From assembly GCA_963514095.1 (NCBI GenBank), contig OY741282.1, forward strand, positions 20,309,102 to 20,373,101: 64,000 nucleotides of DNA, read 5' to 3'. The notes beneath the pieces were generated by a model. It saw only the letters and a program-made list of their open reading frames with translations. It was not told the origin of the DNA and did not search any database. The stretch is from Eutrigla gurnardus. Its lineage: Eukaryota; Chordata; Actinopteri; Perciformes; Triglidae. Shown piece after piece: positions 20,901 to 29,762 of this stretch. Numbering within the stretch: position 1 is the first letter of the stretch; every line of letters starts with the position of its first letter. The position numbers and the translations under genes were made by a program.

Positions 20901-23900
20901 TGAAGGTCCTTAAAGCTGCATTCTCTCTGCTGGCCACTAGGGGGTGTTTTCATGAATAATATGTCTTCATTGCATCTGCATAGCTTTGAGTCTGCATGTG
21001 GGTCCTCCTTGCTGCTTCAGCCACCGTGACAACAATATTAGTTCATTTCATATAAAACTCAATAAACTCAACTGTATAGAAAGTGGTTCAAACTGGCTCC
21101 ACCTTGACAGCAGAGACAGTCTGGTGTTGTAGTTCAGGCTCACATGTTCATGGAGTGACGTTCACAAACGTAGACTGACGTTTGCAACAGCATTTATAAA
21201 CGCCAGGTGGATTTATAAAACTATTAAAACATCGAACGGCAGGGAAAAGATAAACAAGAGGTTTGGTTTTGATAAAAGTTTTGTTTTGTTCTTTTGCTGG
21301 CAAGTCGTTAGCAGCAGAAACAGTATTTCATCAGCCATGTTAACAGATTAGTAGCAAACGTGTCTTTTTAGGAATACGTGAATATAAATAACTGAATATT
21401 TGGTGCATGTAAACACATCATTGAAAGCTTCATAGGTAAACTTCTCAAAGTAATTGAATCTGACCTGAGAGTTTCCAGTCGACAGTGTGGACTCTCCAGG
21501 CCAGCAGACAGCAGCTTCACTCCTGAATCCTGCAGGTGGTTGTTACTCAGGTCCAGGTCTCTTAGACTGGAGGACTGGAAGCTGAGAACTGAGGACAGAC
21601 CTTCACAGCTTCTCTCTGAGAGCTTACAGCCACTGAGTCTGAAGAGGAATCAGAAATGAGTGATGAAACAATTACAAACAACTGTTAATCACCTCAGGTT
21701 CTAACTGACATTATTATCATAATGAAGTTAAATGATGTTTAACATGTTTGTTCATCAGGTTATTGTTGCAGCTGGGTGGTGTATTAGGCTCCATGGTGAG
21801 GTTAACGTCACACTGTGCCATCTGTTTATTTCTGTCTGAGTCTTCTTTCAAGACTCTCACGTGACTCCGTTTCACCAATCAAACGCAGCCAGGCAGTCAC
21901 ATGACAGCACACAAACTCTCCACGCCCGGTTATAGATAGAACTCTTTTAACGTTTTTTAATTCTAAATCCTCGTCATTCAGAGACAAATGTGCATAAATA
22001 TGCAAGTGTATGTGCAATCATTTATAGAGGAGTCACAATATACCGCCCACTTTTTGAAATCCCCCCGACTTTTACCGTCTAACGTCAGTGAATCTGTCGA
22101 TCCTATTTAAGTTTCACTTTCAGTTGTGAATGAGTTCATTTCTGAATGTTTCTGATGTGAGATTCTGTTTGTAGCTGCTCATCACGCAGATTCTTGTGGG
22201 TCGAGTCATTCTTATGTCGACAAAACTCAGAGAAAAGTTAGAATAAATGTCTTCGACATGACTATCGATCACTGTGTGTGTGTGTGTGTGTGTCGGTGAA
22301 ACAGACAGAGAGGAGAGACGCTGGATGAAGCGGTGAGCTGTGTTTTTTCTTTTCTTTCAGCTGAGGTGACAAACGCTTCATGTTAGAGAAAGCATTGATT
22401 TTTATGTAACTGGGGGGGTTAGCTGCCCTTCCAACGTCTATGCCTCCTGGTAGTCTCTCAGATCACCAGGTGCGGGGCCACAATAATCAGAATTTACTCA
22501 GAAGTTACTCAGTACTCCAGTAGTTTTTTCACTTAATACTTTCTTACCTTTACTGTTAAGTAACTATTTGGAACTACTTTTTACTTCTTTACCTTTTACA
22601 GTTGGGAAAACCAATCAAATGGTTCAGAATGCAGATAGAACCTTGTAATTCCAAGATGGTTTGTTGTTTTCTGAATGAAAAACTATATTTACAGAGCTTT
22701 GCTGGAGGCTTGGACCACCGGCAGCAGCCTCAGAAGAGCCTTCTCTGAAGCACAGTATTCCTTCAGGTCAAACACGTCCAGATGTTTTTCTGAAGACAGT
22801 AAGATGAAGACCAGAGCTGACCACTGACCAGCAGACAGTTCATCGGAGGAGAGACGTCCTGAAGTCAGATACTGTTGGATCTCCTCCACCAGAGAACGAT
22901 CATTCAGTTCATTCAGACAGTGGAACAGATTGATGCTTCTCTCTGGAGACAGCTTCTGATCAAGCTTCTCCTTGATGTACTGGACTGCTTCCTGATTGGT
23001 CTGTGAGCTACTTCCTGTTTGTGTCAGCAGACCTCGTAGGTGTTTCTGATTGGTCTCTAGTGACAGACCCAGAAGGAAGCGGAGGAACAGGTCCAGGTGT
23101 CCGTTTGGACTCTGTAAAGCCTTGTCCACAGCTCTCTGGTGCAGATGTGTTAGTTTAGGTTTGTGTCTGGAGACTTTAAACAACGATGAGGTTGTTTTTT
23201 TTTCTGCCATCAGATTGACACCAGACTTGATGAAGGTCAGATGGACATGAAGAGCAGCCAGAAACTCCTGAACACTCAGATGGACGAAGCAGAACACCTG
23301 GTCCTGGTACAGTCCTCTCTCCTCTCTAAAGACCTGTGTGAACACTCCTGAGTACACTGAGGCTGCTTTGATATCGATGCCACACTCTTTCAGGTCTGGT
23401 TCATAGAAGATCAGGTTTCCTTTCTGCAGCTGCTCAAAAGCCAGTTTTCCTAGAGACTTAATCATCTTCCTGCTCTGTGGACTCCAGTGTGGATCCGTAT
23501 CAGCTCCTCCATCATACTTGACGTGCTTCAGTTTGGACTGAACCACCAGGAAGTGGATGTACATGTCGGTCAGGGTCTTGGGCAGCTCCCCTTCCTCCCT
23601 GGTCTTCAACACGTCCTCCAGAACTGTAGCAGTGATCCAGCAGAAGACCGGGATGTGGCACATGATGTGGAGGCTTCGTGAGGTCTTGATGTGGGTGATG
23701 ATCCTGTTAACCTGCTTCTTATCTCTGAACCTCTTCCTGAAGTAGTCCTCCTTCTGTGGGTCAGTGAACCCTCTGACCTCTGTCACCATGTCAACACACT
23801 CAGGAGGGATTTGATTGGCTGCTGCAGGTCTTGTGGTTATCCAGAGACGAGCAGAGGGAAGCAGTTTCCCCCTGATGAGGTTTGTCAGCAGCACATCCAC

Positions 23901-26900
23901 CGAGGTGGACTCTGTAACATCAGTCAGGATCTTGTTGTTGAGGAAGTCCAGAGGAAGTCGACACTCATCCAGACCGTCAAAGATGAACACAACCTGGAAC
24001 TCTTCAAACCTGCAGATTCCTGCTTCTTTGGTTTCGGTGAAGAAGTGATGAACAAGTTCCACCAAACTGAACTTCTTCTCTTTCAGCAGGTTCAGCTCTC
24101 TGAAAGTGAATGGAAACGTGAACAGTATGTCCTGGTTGGCTTTGTCTTCAGCCCAGTCCAGAGTGAACTTCTGTGTTAACACTGTTTTTCCGATGCCAGC
24201 CACTCCCTTTGTCATCACTGTTCTGATTGGTTCATCCCTTCCAGGTGAGCCTTTAAAGATGTCTTCTTGTCTGATGGTTGTTTCTGGTCTGTCTGGTTTC
24301 CTGGATGCCGTTTCAATCTGTCTGACCTCATGTTCCTCATTGACCTCTGCAGTCCCTCCCTCTGTGACGTGGAGCTCCGTGTAGACCTGATTCAGGAGGG
24401 TTGGGTTTCCTGCTCTAGTGATGCCCTCAAACAAACACTGGAACTTCTTCTTGAGGCTAGACTTGAGTTTACGTTGGTTCACTGCACCAGCGGTTCCTGA
24501 ATAAACAACAAAGGAACCCAGTTAGTGGATCCTACAGACCCTTTTACAGTCTATGAACAAGCCATGTGTTAGAGCCATGTATTCCTATAGTCCTCAGTAG
24601 TAGTGACATCATGAGCTTCTTTCATGATTAAATCAAACTAATGGAGACAAAATCAATCAGGTGCACCTGATGAAGCCAACAGAAGTAAAATAAAAGACAT
24701 TTACAAGACAAACAGAACTGGAAGGATATATAACCCTTTGAACTGCAGCTGTAAAGCTCAGTGAGTCAGTCTAGAAATAAAGAGCCTCTTGTATCGCCTC
24801 AATTCGCCGTTTTGGTTTTGAAAGGAAAATTCACCAGAATGAGATTTTTAAGGCAACAAAACAGAAACACTGACCTCTGGTGGCGTCTGCTGGTCACTAC
24901 AACACATCACAATACAGCATCATAGAAAGAGACGGTATTGATGACGGTGTTGAAAATAGTACCGTTTGGATATTTAAATATCCTGGTATACTGTAATCCT
25001 CCACGCTGAGACGCCACCATTGAAAACATGGAGGTGTCCTCGTAGAAGACTGTTTTAAATACATTTTTGTTTTCATCTACCAACTATTTAGTTCCTAGCT
25101 GAAAGTCACCAGTTAACAAGGTCACTGGGTGAAGTGAAACACCTGTTCCTCTGAAACGGTCGTGATCCTGTCTGAACTCTGTAGAACTTGAGTCTGTTGG
25201 AATATTGATTCTGACAACCGAACATGTAACAAGCAGACATCAAGATGCTACTAACAGTTTAAATTCACTGTTTAAAGCTTCTAACTCGTCTGGATGGTTG
25301 AAGCAAAACAACATAAACATTGACATCATGCGTACATATATTTATGATGACATTGGCTGTAATCGGGTCTGTAGACAACCAGAGAACCTAAACATTGAAG
25401 TTGTGTGCAGCCTATTAGGAGAAATATGAAGTTCTTCATGTTGAATCCTTCTCTTCTTTCCACCATGTTAAAACTGTCAAAATCCTCTTACTGATCTGCA
25501 GACAGTCAGCCAGCTCCTCCTGCTTCATTCTCCTCAGGAAGTGCACTGTGATCTTCTGAAACGCCTCTCTGTTCCTCCTCTGCTCTTCATCCTCACCGCC
25601 CAACAACTCCTCGTCCTCATTCTCCAAGCATTCTGGGTAATCTGGACTCAGGACCTTCTGGATCTTCTTCAGCTCGTTCTTCACAAAAGTGCCGATGTTC
25701 TCCTCCAGCAGCTGGAACAGAAGGATAAACTGAACATGAACTCTAAAGAACCCAACATGGGATTCATGTGTGGGTCTGAGCAGCATGGAGACCACTAGAA
25801 CCTGTTCAGCATTGAATCTGTAGTTGATGTGGTTAATAGTGTAAGGTGAGCTTGTACATGTACTCACCATAAATATGGAGTCCAGGTCTGTTTGATGCTG
25901 CTGGGTCAACGGAACCTCTGAGATCTGCTGAACTCTGTGGAGAAAACCAAGTTTAAAGAGTCACTAAACCACAGACTGTAGATCAGAAGTGGACGTTGTC
26001 ATGGCGACATCGCCTGTTGGTTTGTGGACTACAGTTTTGAAGCCTCAGATTCTGCACAAAGGGTGGATCTGATGAACACGATTCATCCTCTAAGGAGGGT
26101 TCAGGTTTAGTTCTTACCTTCTATCAGCAGCTTGGTCAGCTTTAAATTTAATATTGCGAGGCATAGACCAGTCACTCTTCATGGAGACACAGCTGGGACC
26201 AGTTCCAGGTCCAGGGGAGTCTGGTCTCTGCTGCTGCATCCTGATGCAATAAATACAATTTAAGAAATAATTTTACTATGATATTATCCCAATACAATAT
26301 TATCATGATACATAGGTCACGATATGGAGGAAACCCCCCCTTCCTATCTGCAATGTCATGAGTGGTGCAAATAAACATAAAACGATCCTGCTGTCAATAG
26401 CAGGACGTTGTCATGGCGACATCGCATGTTGGTTTGTGGACTACAGTTTTGAAGCCTCAGATTCTGCACAAAGCGTGGATCTGATGAAAACAAGCGGCAG
26501 AGCGGCACCCAGAGCGGCAACCTTACTGGATCTGGATCCATCTGGATTCTGGTGTGAATCTGCTAACAAAGTTAGCTTCATAATTCAAGGTCAACTTTAC
26601 AGCTAAGTGTTTAAGTCATCTTAGTAGCTAACCAGCATTGGTAGTGTGGTAGCAACCTGTCAATCAGCAGGTAAGCCCCGCCCCCTAAAGCATCCCCTGC
26701 TTTCTGGTCTGGTGGACTCTAAATGGACCATAATGTACTAAATGAACATCATGCTGGATTGAAGAAGACTTGAAACTAGAGATTGAGACCATAAACTCAC
26801 GTTTACAATGTTTACTGAGATAACACATCAAGAGAGAAGTAGGACCATTTTCTCATAGACTTCTATACAACCAGAGAGGAGTCGCCCCCTGGTGGCCAGC

Positions 26901-29762
26901 AGAGAGAAGTAGGACCATTTTCTCATAGACTTCTATACAACCAGAGAGGAGTCGCCCCCTGGTGGCCAGCAGAGAGAAGTAGGACCATTTTCTTATAGAC
27001 TTCTATACAACCAGATAGATTGACAGTTTAAGGCTCTTCAGCATTGGCTTCACTTTACGGAACTGGTCAGCTCCGATGTAAACCCACTTTAGCACATCTT
27101 AGCTTAGCTTAGCTTGCAGTAGCTGTCACGTTAGCCAATTTAGCTTCTCACTGACTCTTAACTTTTCTCTGGCTGGTCTAGACCCGATTCATCCTCTAAG
27201 GAGGGTTCAGGTTTAGTTCTTACCTTCCATCAGCAGCTTGGTCAGCTTTAAATTTAATATTGCGAGGCATAGACCAGTCACTCTTCATGGAGACACAGCT
27301 GGGACCAGTTCCAGGTCCAGGGGAGTCTTGTCTCTGCTGCTGCATCCTGATACATTAAATACAATTTCAGATTCTAACTAGTTGAGCTTCATGAATCAGT
27401 TTGCTCTGTTTATCTTTATATTGATGAGTCTTGCTCTAAGAGACGATGCTAGTGTCAGAATCAATACTATAAATGGATCGGGGTCACATTAGACCACGTT
27501 GTGGACCCGACTTAGTCCTGCACTGTGGATCCGACTTAGTGCTGCACTCAGCGTTTTGCTAGCATAATGTTAGCTTTGTGGTTTGTAGCTGAGCCTAAGG
27601 GTTCTATAAGCTGAGCGGACTAGAAATATCTCCCGTTGCCAAGTCGTATCTAAGGTCCGTCCTATTAACGGGAGCAGTGGACAATGTTTCCGTTGCATGA
27701 GAACCTTATGGGGTGACAATGATGGGGAAACGGAGTTATGACTTGTGAAACAACTTTACATTTTGGTTGCAAAATCTCCACTGGGCGTCTGATGGTTCTG
27801 TCCTTCACGTAGTCCATTACCTCCTGATAATAGACACCTCCTCGGGTATTATCAGTTATGTTAAAACCTAAAATAAGAGTCTGGTGGATATAAAGTGTCT
27901 TACTTAATACTCTACAATCTCCCTTGAGTGAGAGGAAGACGGTGCTCGAGTTTAGTGTCTGTTTAGTTTGGAGTCTTTCTGTTCTTAGCTTAGCTTAGCC
28001 TGGCCGCTACTCTTCTATGTCATTAACGCTTTACTTTTCCCGTCTATGAGTCTTTTCTTTCAAGAGGTTTTCTCCTCATTGTCTCTTTAAGGTTGGATTT
28101 ATTGGGACCTCACCATTAGGACTACACAATGCGGCCTACAAAAGCCTCCACATGCGGTCATGAAGGAACAAAGGAGATAAAAAACTACAACCTCCATTTT
28201 AGTTTCACTTCTCACCTGGGTGCGAAGTGCAACGTCACACAACTGGTGCCCTATTGGCTGACAACCATTATTTTATTATTTTATTGAATTGTTTGATTGT
28301 TTCATACTTCTATGCCAATGATCACGATCCTTGGCATGTGAGTATAAGACCTTTTATATTGAGACTGAATACAGTTTTAGGTTATCTTTTCCCTGATCCC
28401 AGGGTGGTGCCCCGTTTATTCATGATTATATCATGATAATATATTAAATATAGTTATTAATATCGATAATCATATTGACATTAATAATTAGCTGTTGATA
28501 ACCAAATCTGCTCCTGCTACATCCCCAACAGATTGTTTATTTCATATTCTGTAGTTTAATCCCAGTTTAATTGGTCCTTTCTGTTCGAGCTTCAGTGAAA
28601 CAAGAGACTGTCTGTCACTCATCGTGGCTCAGAAGACAGAACGGGTTGCAGGATTCAGGGCTGGTGGACTCTGAGTTATTGATTAAGGTGCTGGTCTAGA
28701 CCTGATTCATCCTCTAATGAGAGTTCAGGTTCAGTTCTTACCTTCCATCAGCAGCTTGGTCACCTTTAAAGTTAATAATGTTAGGCATAGAGCAGTCACT
28801 CTTTATGGATACACAGCTGGGTCCAGGTCTTGGTCCAGGGGAGTCTGGTCTGTGCTGCTGCATCCTGATGCAATAAATACAATTTAAGAAATAATTTTAC
28901 TATGATATTATCCCAATACAATATTATCATGATACATAGGTCACGATATGGAGGAAACCCCCCCTTCCTATCTGCAATGTCATGAGTGGTGCAAATAAAC
29001 ATAAAACGATCCTGCTGTCAAACTAAGTAGTGTGAGGGGCAAGTTGCATTGTGGGAGATGTTTGGCAGTTCAGACCATCACATTATTCATTCAGCAAATG
29101 TTTCATGTGTGTAAATTACAAACCACTCAGGTGGAAGATTCCATCATGCTGTTGTGAGTTATTGTTGATCGACACTGTGTTTTTGTGGTCCAACAGACCA
29201 ACAGAGAAAAGATCTGAATTTCCCAGTTAAACTTTCATTCCTTTCATATCAATATTTGAAGCTGATCAGCTGCGTGTCAGCAGGTTACAGCGTCAGGTCC
29301 AGGTGTGTGTCAGGTTAATATTTAATCAGAATATTTATTTGACTCATCAAACTTTACTGCTTCTTCTTCTCAGACAACTAACCGTATTGAAGGCAATTAA
29401 AGCTTCTGGTCTCAGTGATTGTTCACCAAAGTGAAAACAAATGGATTCAACAGGAGAGTCGACACTAGATTCAGATCATCCCCTACATGGACTACAAAGG
29501 TCTGGACCAAGACCTGATTCTTCACCTCAGGACAGTCAGATAATAACAAGGTTCAGTTTTAAACTCAATAAAGCGATCTAGTTAATATCATGTATATACT
29601 GTATATGTTTTTGAGTGAGAACCATGATGGTGGAGTGATCTGAGTCCTGGACACTTCGAGATCCTAGTCTCACCTCTGAGCTTTGGTCTGGCTGTCATGT
29701 CCCCCATCCCGGGTGGTTTTAGAGGGAAGGACTCCGTCCTCTCCGTCCTCACACTGATCCAT
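8425..29762 (-). CDS. NLRC3-like NLR gene (FISNA-NACHT-LRR-B30.2), 13 exons, frameshifted in the last
   Basis: A fish-expanded cytosolic innate immune receptor of the NLRC3-like (NLR-C) family. Coding exons on the minus strand by splice sites and phase: 29674-29762, 28742-28864, 27224-27346, 26118-26240, 25868-25934, 25492-25711, 22693-24496, 21465-21638, 14602-14775, 13496-13669, 10734-10907, 10263-10309, 8425-8943. ATG at 29762 opens MDQCEDGEDGVLPSKTTRD, the usual start of this family. Phases agree through all junctions until the last exon, where an internal 1-2 base shift near 8908-8922 puts the B30.2 domain out of frame. The three 123-bp exons are tandem copies and may be alternative or all included (123 is divisible by 3). 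The four LRR exons come from duplication of a two-exon unit. The large introns hold many repeats. It may be a pseudogene, or the last exon may be skipped or read in a shortened form; no transcripts are available to decide. Confidence 0.85.
8944..10262 (-). other. NLR intron with dispersed and tandem repeats
   Basis: Intron between the 47-bp exon and the B30.2 exon. At about 9160-9260 lies a dispersed repeat (GTTGGGGAACTAGCAGGAGC), found inverted near 28430-28530. A short (GT)n lies near 9462-9472. At 9747-9895 an 81-bp unit containing TCTGGTCTCTGGACTAATGT is present twice in tandem (9751 and 9832). No coding sequence is supported here. Confidence 0.6.
10263..10309 (-). CDS. 47-bp linker exon of the NLR
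   Basis: Acceptor CTGCAG and donor GTGAGT frame a 47-bp exon that reads VDHGGQQRLRPGVRK, the linker found between the last LRR and B30.2 in fish NLRC3-like proteins. It starts by completing the Arg codon left by the LRR exon and leaves one base for the next exon. Confidence 0.8.
10421..10760 (-). repeat. Splice-donor minisatellite A, nine units
   Basis: Nine tandem units of 38-40 bp. In gene direction each reads CTGGACACTCTCAG then GTGAGGACAGATGGACAGAC, i.e. the last 14 bases of the LRR exon, a consensus donor, and the start of the intron. The first unit in gene direction (nearest 10734) is the true exon end; the rest lie in the intron. Some units lack two bases of the exon part and one has GTGAAG instead of GTGAGG. 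The exon frame meets TGA directly after the Arg codon (AGG TGA), so use of any later donor would add a stop. Confidence 0.92.
10734..10907 (-). CDS. LRR exon 4 of the NLR (type b)
   Basis: A 174-bp exon, the standard length in this family, after a TTCAG acceptor, with donor GTGAGG. It reads LSGCLITEDGCSSLASALDS, then LRQLDLSYNHPGDSGVKLL and GLEGPHWRLDTLR: one ribonuclease-inhibitor-type LRR pair. It is nearly identical to the exon at 14602-14775. Confidence 0.9.
11883..12035 (+). repeat. Dispersed fish repeat, copy A (GTGTTGGGCAAGTTAC family)
   Basis: GCAGTGTTGGGCAAGTTACT followed by TAATGCATTATTTATTACTT is typical of a widespread fish interspersed repeat family, probably hAT-like. The same sequence lies at 19658-19802 because it was present before the segment duplicated. 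I name the family by its sequence only. Confidence 0.55.
12640..12890 (+). repeat. Dispersed repeat shared with 20610-20860 and 25205-25400
   Basis: The stretch with AAGCTTTAAACTTTGAATT and GACGAGTTAGAAGCTTTAAA is present in copy A and copy B and, inverted and more diverged, in the intron near 25205-25400. That makes at least one independent copy outside the duplication. Family unknown; the short open frames inside are probably incidental. Confidence 0.55.
13496..13669 (-). CDS. LRR exon 3 of the NLR (type a)
   Basis: A 174-bp exon with acceptor TTCAG and donor GTCAGA. It reads LSGCKLSERSCEGLSSVLSS, LRDLDLSNNDLQDSGVKLL and GLESPHCRLETLR. Duplicate of 21465-21638, with small differences (ND versus NH in the LRR core). 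Confidence 0.9.
13670..14107 (-). other. Intron of copy A up to the duplication junction
   Basis: Matches 21639-22083 of copy B almost base for base, then passes at about 14108 straight into the donor minisatellite of copy B. This is the tandem junction. No coding sequence is supported; the 63-codon open frame at 13857-14048 recurs in the other copy and is not recognised. Confidence 0.7.
14108..14640 (-). repeat. Splice-donor minisatellite B, thirteen units
   Basis: Thirteen tandem units of 38-40 bp with the same content as array A: end of LRR exon, donor GTGAGGAC, start of intron. Unit variants include CTGACTCTCCAG and CTGAAAGTG forms, in which the sequence around the donor is altered. The last unit on the plus strand (14590-14630) is the true exon end. 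The higher copy number than in array A shows change since the duplication. Confidence 0.92.
14602..14775 (-). CDS. LRR exon 2 of the NLR (type b)
   Basis: A 174-bp exon, acceptor TTCAG, donor GTGAGG, reading LSGCLITEDGCSSLASALDS and onward to WRLDTLR as in exon 10734-10907. It forms the second LRR of the protein after the type a exon at 21465. Confidence 0.9.
15706..16862. mobile_element. hAT MITE nested in the Harbinger element
   Basis: Terminal inverted repeats TAGGGATGTCCCGATCC at 15706-15722 and 16846-16862 are flanked by the 8-bp duplication ATTATTAT at 15698-15705 and 16863-16870. Subterminal parts rich in CGATCCGATACCGATA are also inverted. Eight-base duplications and TAGGG ends fit hAT. 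No transposase ORF remains. Inside is a short (CTAAA)n run at 16361-16388. It inserted after the Harbinger element existed. Confidence 0.9.
16361..16388. repeat. (CTAAA)n microsatellite
   Basis: Five to six tandem CTAAA units within the hAT MITE. Confidence 0.9.
17490..17750 (+). pseudogene. Harbinger transposase relic
   Basis: A short open frame includes LRKDFCLSRRSTENLVHCLL, which resembles the N-terminal region of HARBI1-type transposases (a motif of the form F-x-LSR-x-T). The sequence preceding it has a plausible acceptor (TGTTACAG near 17490). The frame ends at 17666 and no DDE catalytic part is legible downstream, so the gene is broken. The identification is by weak similarity plus its position between Harbinger ends. 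Confidence 0.5.
18370..18440 (-). pseudogene. Myb/SANT-like protein relic of Harbinger
   Basis: On the minus strand a fragment reads KKKWENMKQKYK followed by a GTGAG donor-like sequence. This matches the end of the Myb/SANT-like domain encoded by Harbinger elements next to the transposase. Only this fragment is legible. Confidence 0.45.
19658..19802 (+). repeat. Dispersed fish repeat, copy B
   Basis: Same repeat as at 11883-12035, carried along in the duplicated segment; a few bases near 19800 differ (ATAAATAAA instead of CGCCAAAATAAA). Confidence 0.55.
20100..20289. mobile_element. 190-bp hAT element with exact empty site
   Basis: Ends CAGTGGTGTAGTGG and CCACCACACCACTG are inverted repeats, flanked by the 8-bp duplication CCTGAAAG at 20092-20099 and 20290-20297. 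Copy A near 12320-12335 carries a single CCTGAAAG and no element, so this inserted after the duplication. The inside repeats GTATACCCAC several times. Non-autonomous. Confidence 0.93.
21465..21638 (-). CDS. LRR exon 1 of the NLR (type a)
   Basis: A 174-bp exon, acceptor TTCAG, donor GTCAGA. It reads LSGCKLSERSCEGLSSVLSF, then LDLSNNHLQDSGVKLL and SPHCRLETLR. It directly follows the NACHT exon in the transcript; the joint gives KAL-LSGC as expected for the family. Confidence 0.9.
21639..22692 (-). other. Intron between NACHT and first LRR exon
   Basis: Homologous to copy A up to about 22083, then unique. A (GT)n microsatellite lies at 22272-22293. At about 22480-22590 sequence such as AGTTACTCAGTACTCCAGTA resembles another common fish interspersed repeat. 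Nothing coding is seen. Confidence 0.6.
22272..22293. repeat. (GT)n microsatellite
   Basis: About eleven GT units in the intron before the first LRR exon. Confidence 0.9.
22693..24496 (-). CDS. FISNA-NACHT exon of the NLR
   Basis: One 1,804-bp exon, the usual size for fish NLRC3-like genes. Counting from the Val codon at 24482, the FISNA part (QRKLKSSLKKKFQCLFEG to about residue 45) leads to Walker A GVAGIGKT at 93-100, Walker B VVFIFDGLDECR at 164-175, and the sensor-like ARLWITTRPA at 211-220, followed by the helical NACHT-associated region (FCFVHLSVQEFLAALHVHL). These parts bind ATP and drive oligomerisation. It is open throughout, with no stop or shift. The acceptor TTCAG lies at 24497-24501 and the donor GTAAAT at 22692; a TAA in the intron start is why an open frame appears to end there. 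Confidence 0.95.
24497..25491 (-). other. NLR intron
   Basis: Non-coding. At about 25205-25400 it holds an inverted, diverged copy of the repeat seen at 12640-12890 (TTTAAAGCTTCTAACTCGTC). Confidence 0.6.
25492..25711 (-). CDS. NLR exon 6 (acidic helical region before FISNA)
   Basis: A 220-bp exon from acceptor TTCCAG to donor GTAAGA. It reads LLEENIGTFVKNELKKIQKV, DYPECLENEDEELLGGEDEE and FLRRMKQEELADCLQ, conserved in this family just before FISNA. The final base joins the NACHT exon to make an Arg codon. Confidence 0.9.
25868..25934 (-). CDS. NLR exon 5 (67 bp)
   Basis: Acceptor CCACAG, donor GTGAGT. It reads VQQISEVPLTQQHQTDLDSI then FM, matching the conserved QQHQTDLDSIFM segment of fish NLRC3-like proteins. 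Confidence 0.85.
26118..26240 (-). CDS. NLR exon 4 (SPGPGPSCVSMKSD type, copy 1)
   Basis: A 123-bp exon with acceptor GCATCAG and donor GTAAG. It reads MQQQRPDSPGPGTGPSCVSM then KSDWSMPRNIKFKADQAADR. One of three tandem copies; its flanks (for example 26241-26395) also recur near 28865-29020, showing segmental duplication. Confidence 0.87.
26241..27223 (-). other. NLR intron with tandem and segmental repeats
   Basis: 26400-26490 repeats the intron sequence at 25990-26080 (GACGTTGTCATGGCGACATC). At 26831-27015 a 70-bp unit (GAAGTAGGACCATTTTCT, GTCGCCCCCTGGTGGCCAGC) occurs about 2.6 times. A short AGCTTAGCTTAG patch lies near 27098-27116. No gene is seen. Confidence 0.65.
27224..27346 (-). CDS. 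NLR exon 3 (SPGPGPSCVSMKSD type, copy 2)
   Basis: A 123-bp exon nearly identical to 26118-26240, with the same acceptor and donor. It begins MQQQRQDSPGPGTGPSCVSM. It keeps the frame whether included or skipped. Confidence 0.87.
27347..28741 (-). other. NLR intron
   Basis: Non-coding. 28430-28530 carries an inverted copy of the dispersed repeat near 9160-9260 (GTAGCAGGAGCAGATTTGG on the minus strand), with extra sequence that the other copy lacks. Nothing else is recognised. Confidence 0.55.
28742..28864 (-). CDS. NLR exon 2 (SPGPGPSCVSMKSD type, copy 3, diverged)
   Basis: A 123-bp exon with intact acceptor and donor. It reads MQQHRPDSPGPRPGPSCVSI then KSDCSMPNIINFKGDQAADG, the most diverged of the three copies and, in the family, the one with the more usual INFKG wording. 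Confidence 0.85.
28865..29673 (-). other. First intron of the NLR
   Basis: 28865-29020 duplicates 26241-26395. The rest shows no genes or clear repeats. Confidence 0.55.
29674..29762 (-). CDS. NLR start exon
   Basis: ATG at 29762 followed by DQCEDGEDGVLPSKTTRDGG and HDSQTKAQ, then donor GTGAGA. This is the standard N terminus of fish NLRC3-like proteins, which supports this start. The 5' untranslated region and promoter must lie above 29763 but were not resolved. Confidence 0.85.

Larger units (their letters stand above)
19338..21464 (-). other. Intron of LRR copy B after the Harbinger insertion
   Basis: Continues the homology with copy A (from about 11572 to 13495). It holds the dispersed repeat at 19658-19802, the 190-bp hAT insertion at 20100-20289 and the repeat at 20610-20860. 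No coding sequence is supported. Confidence 0.7.
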
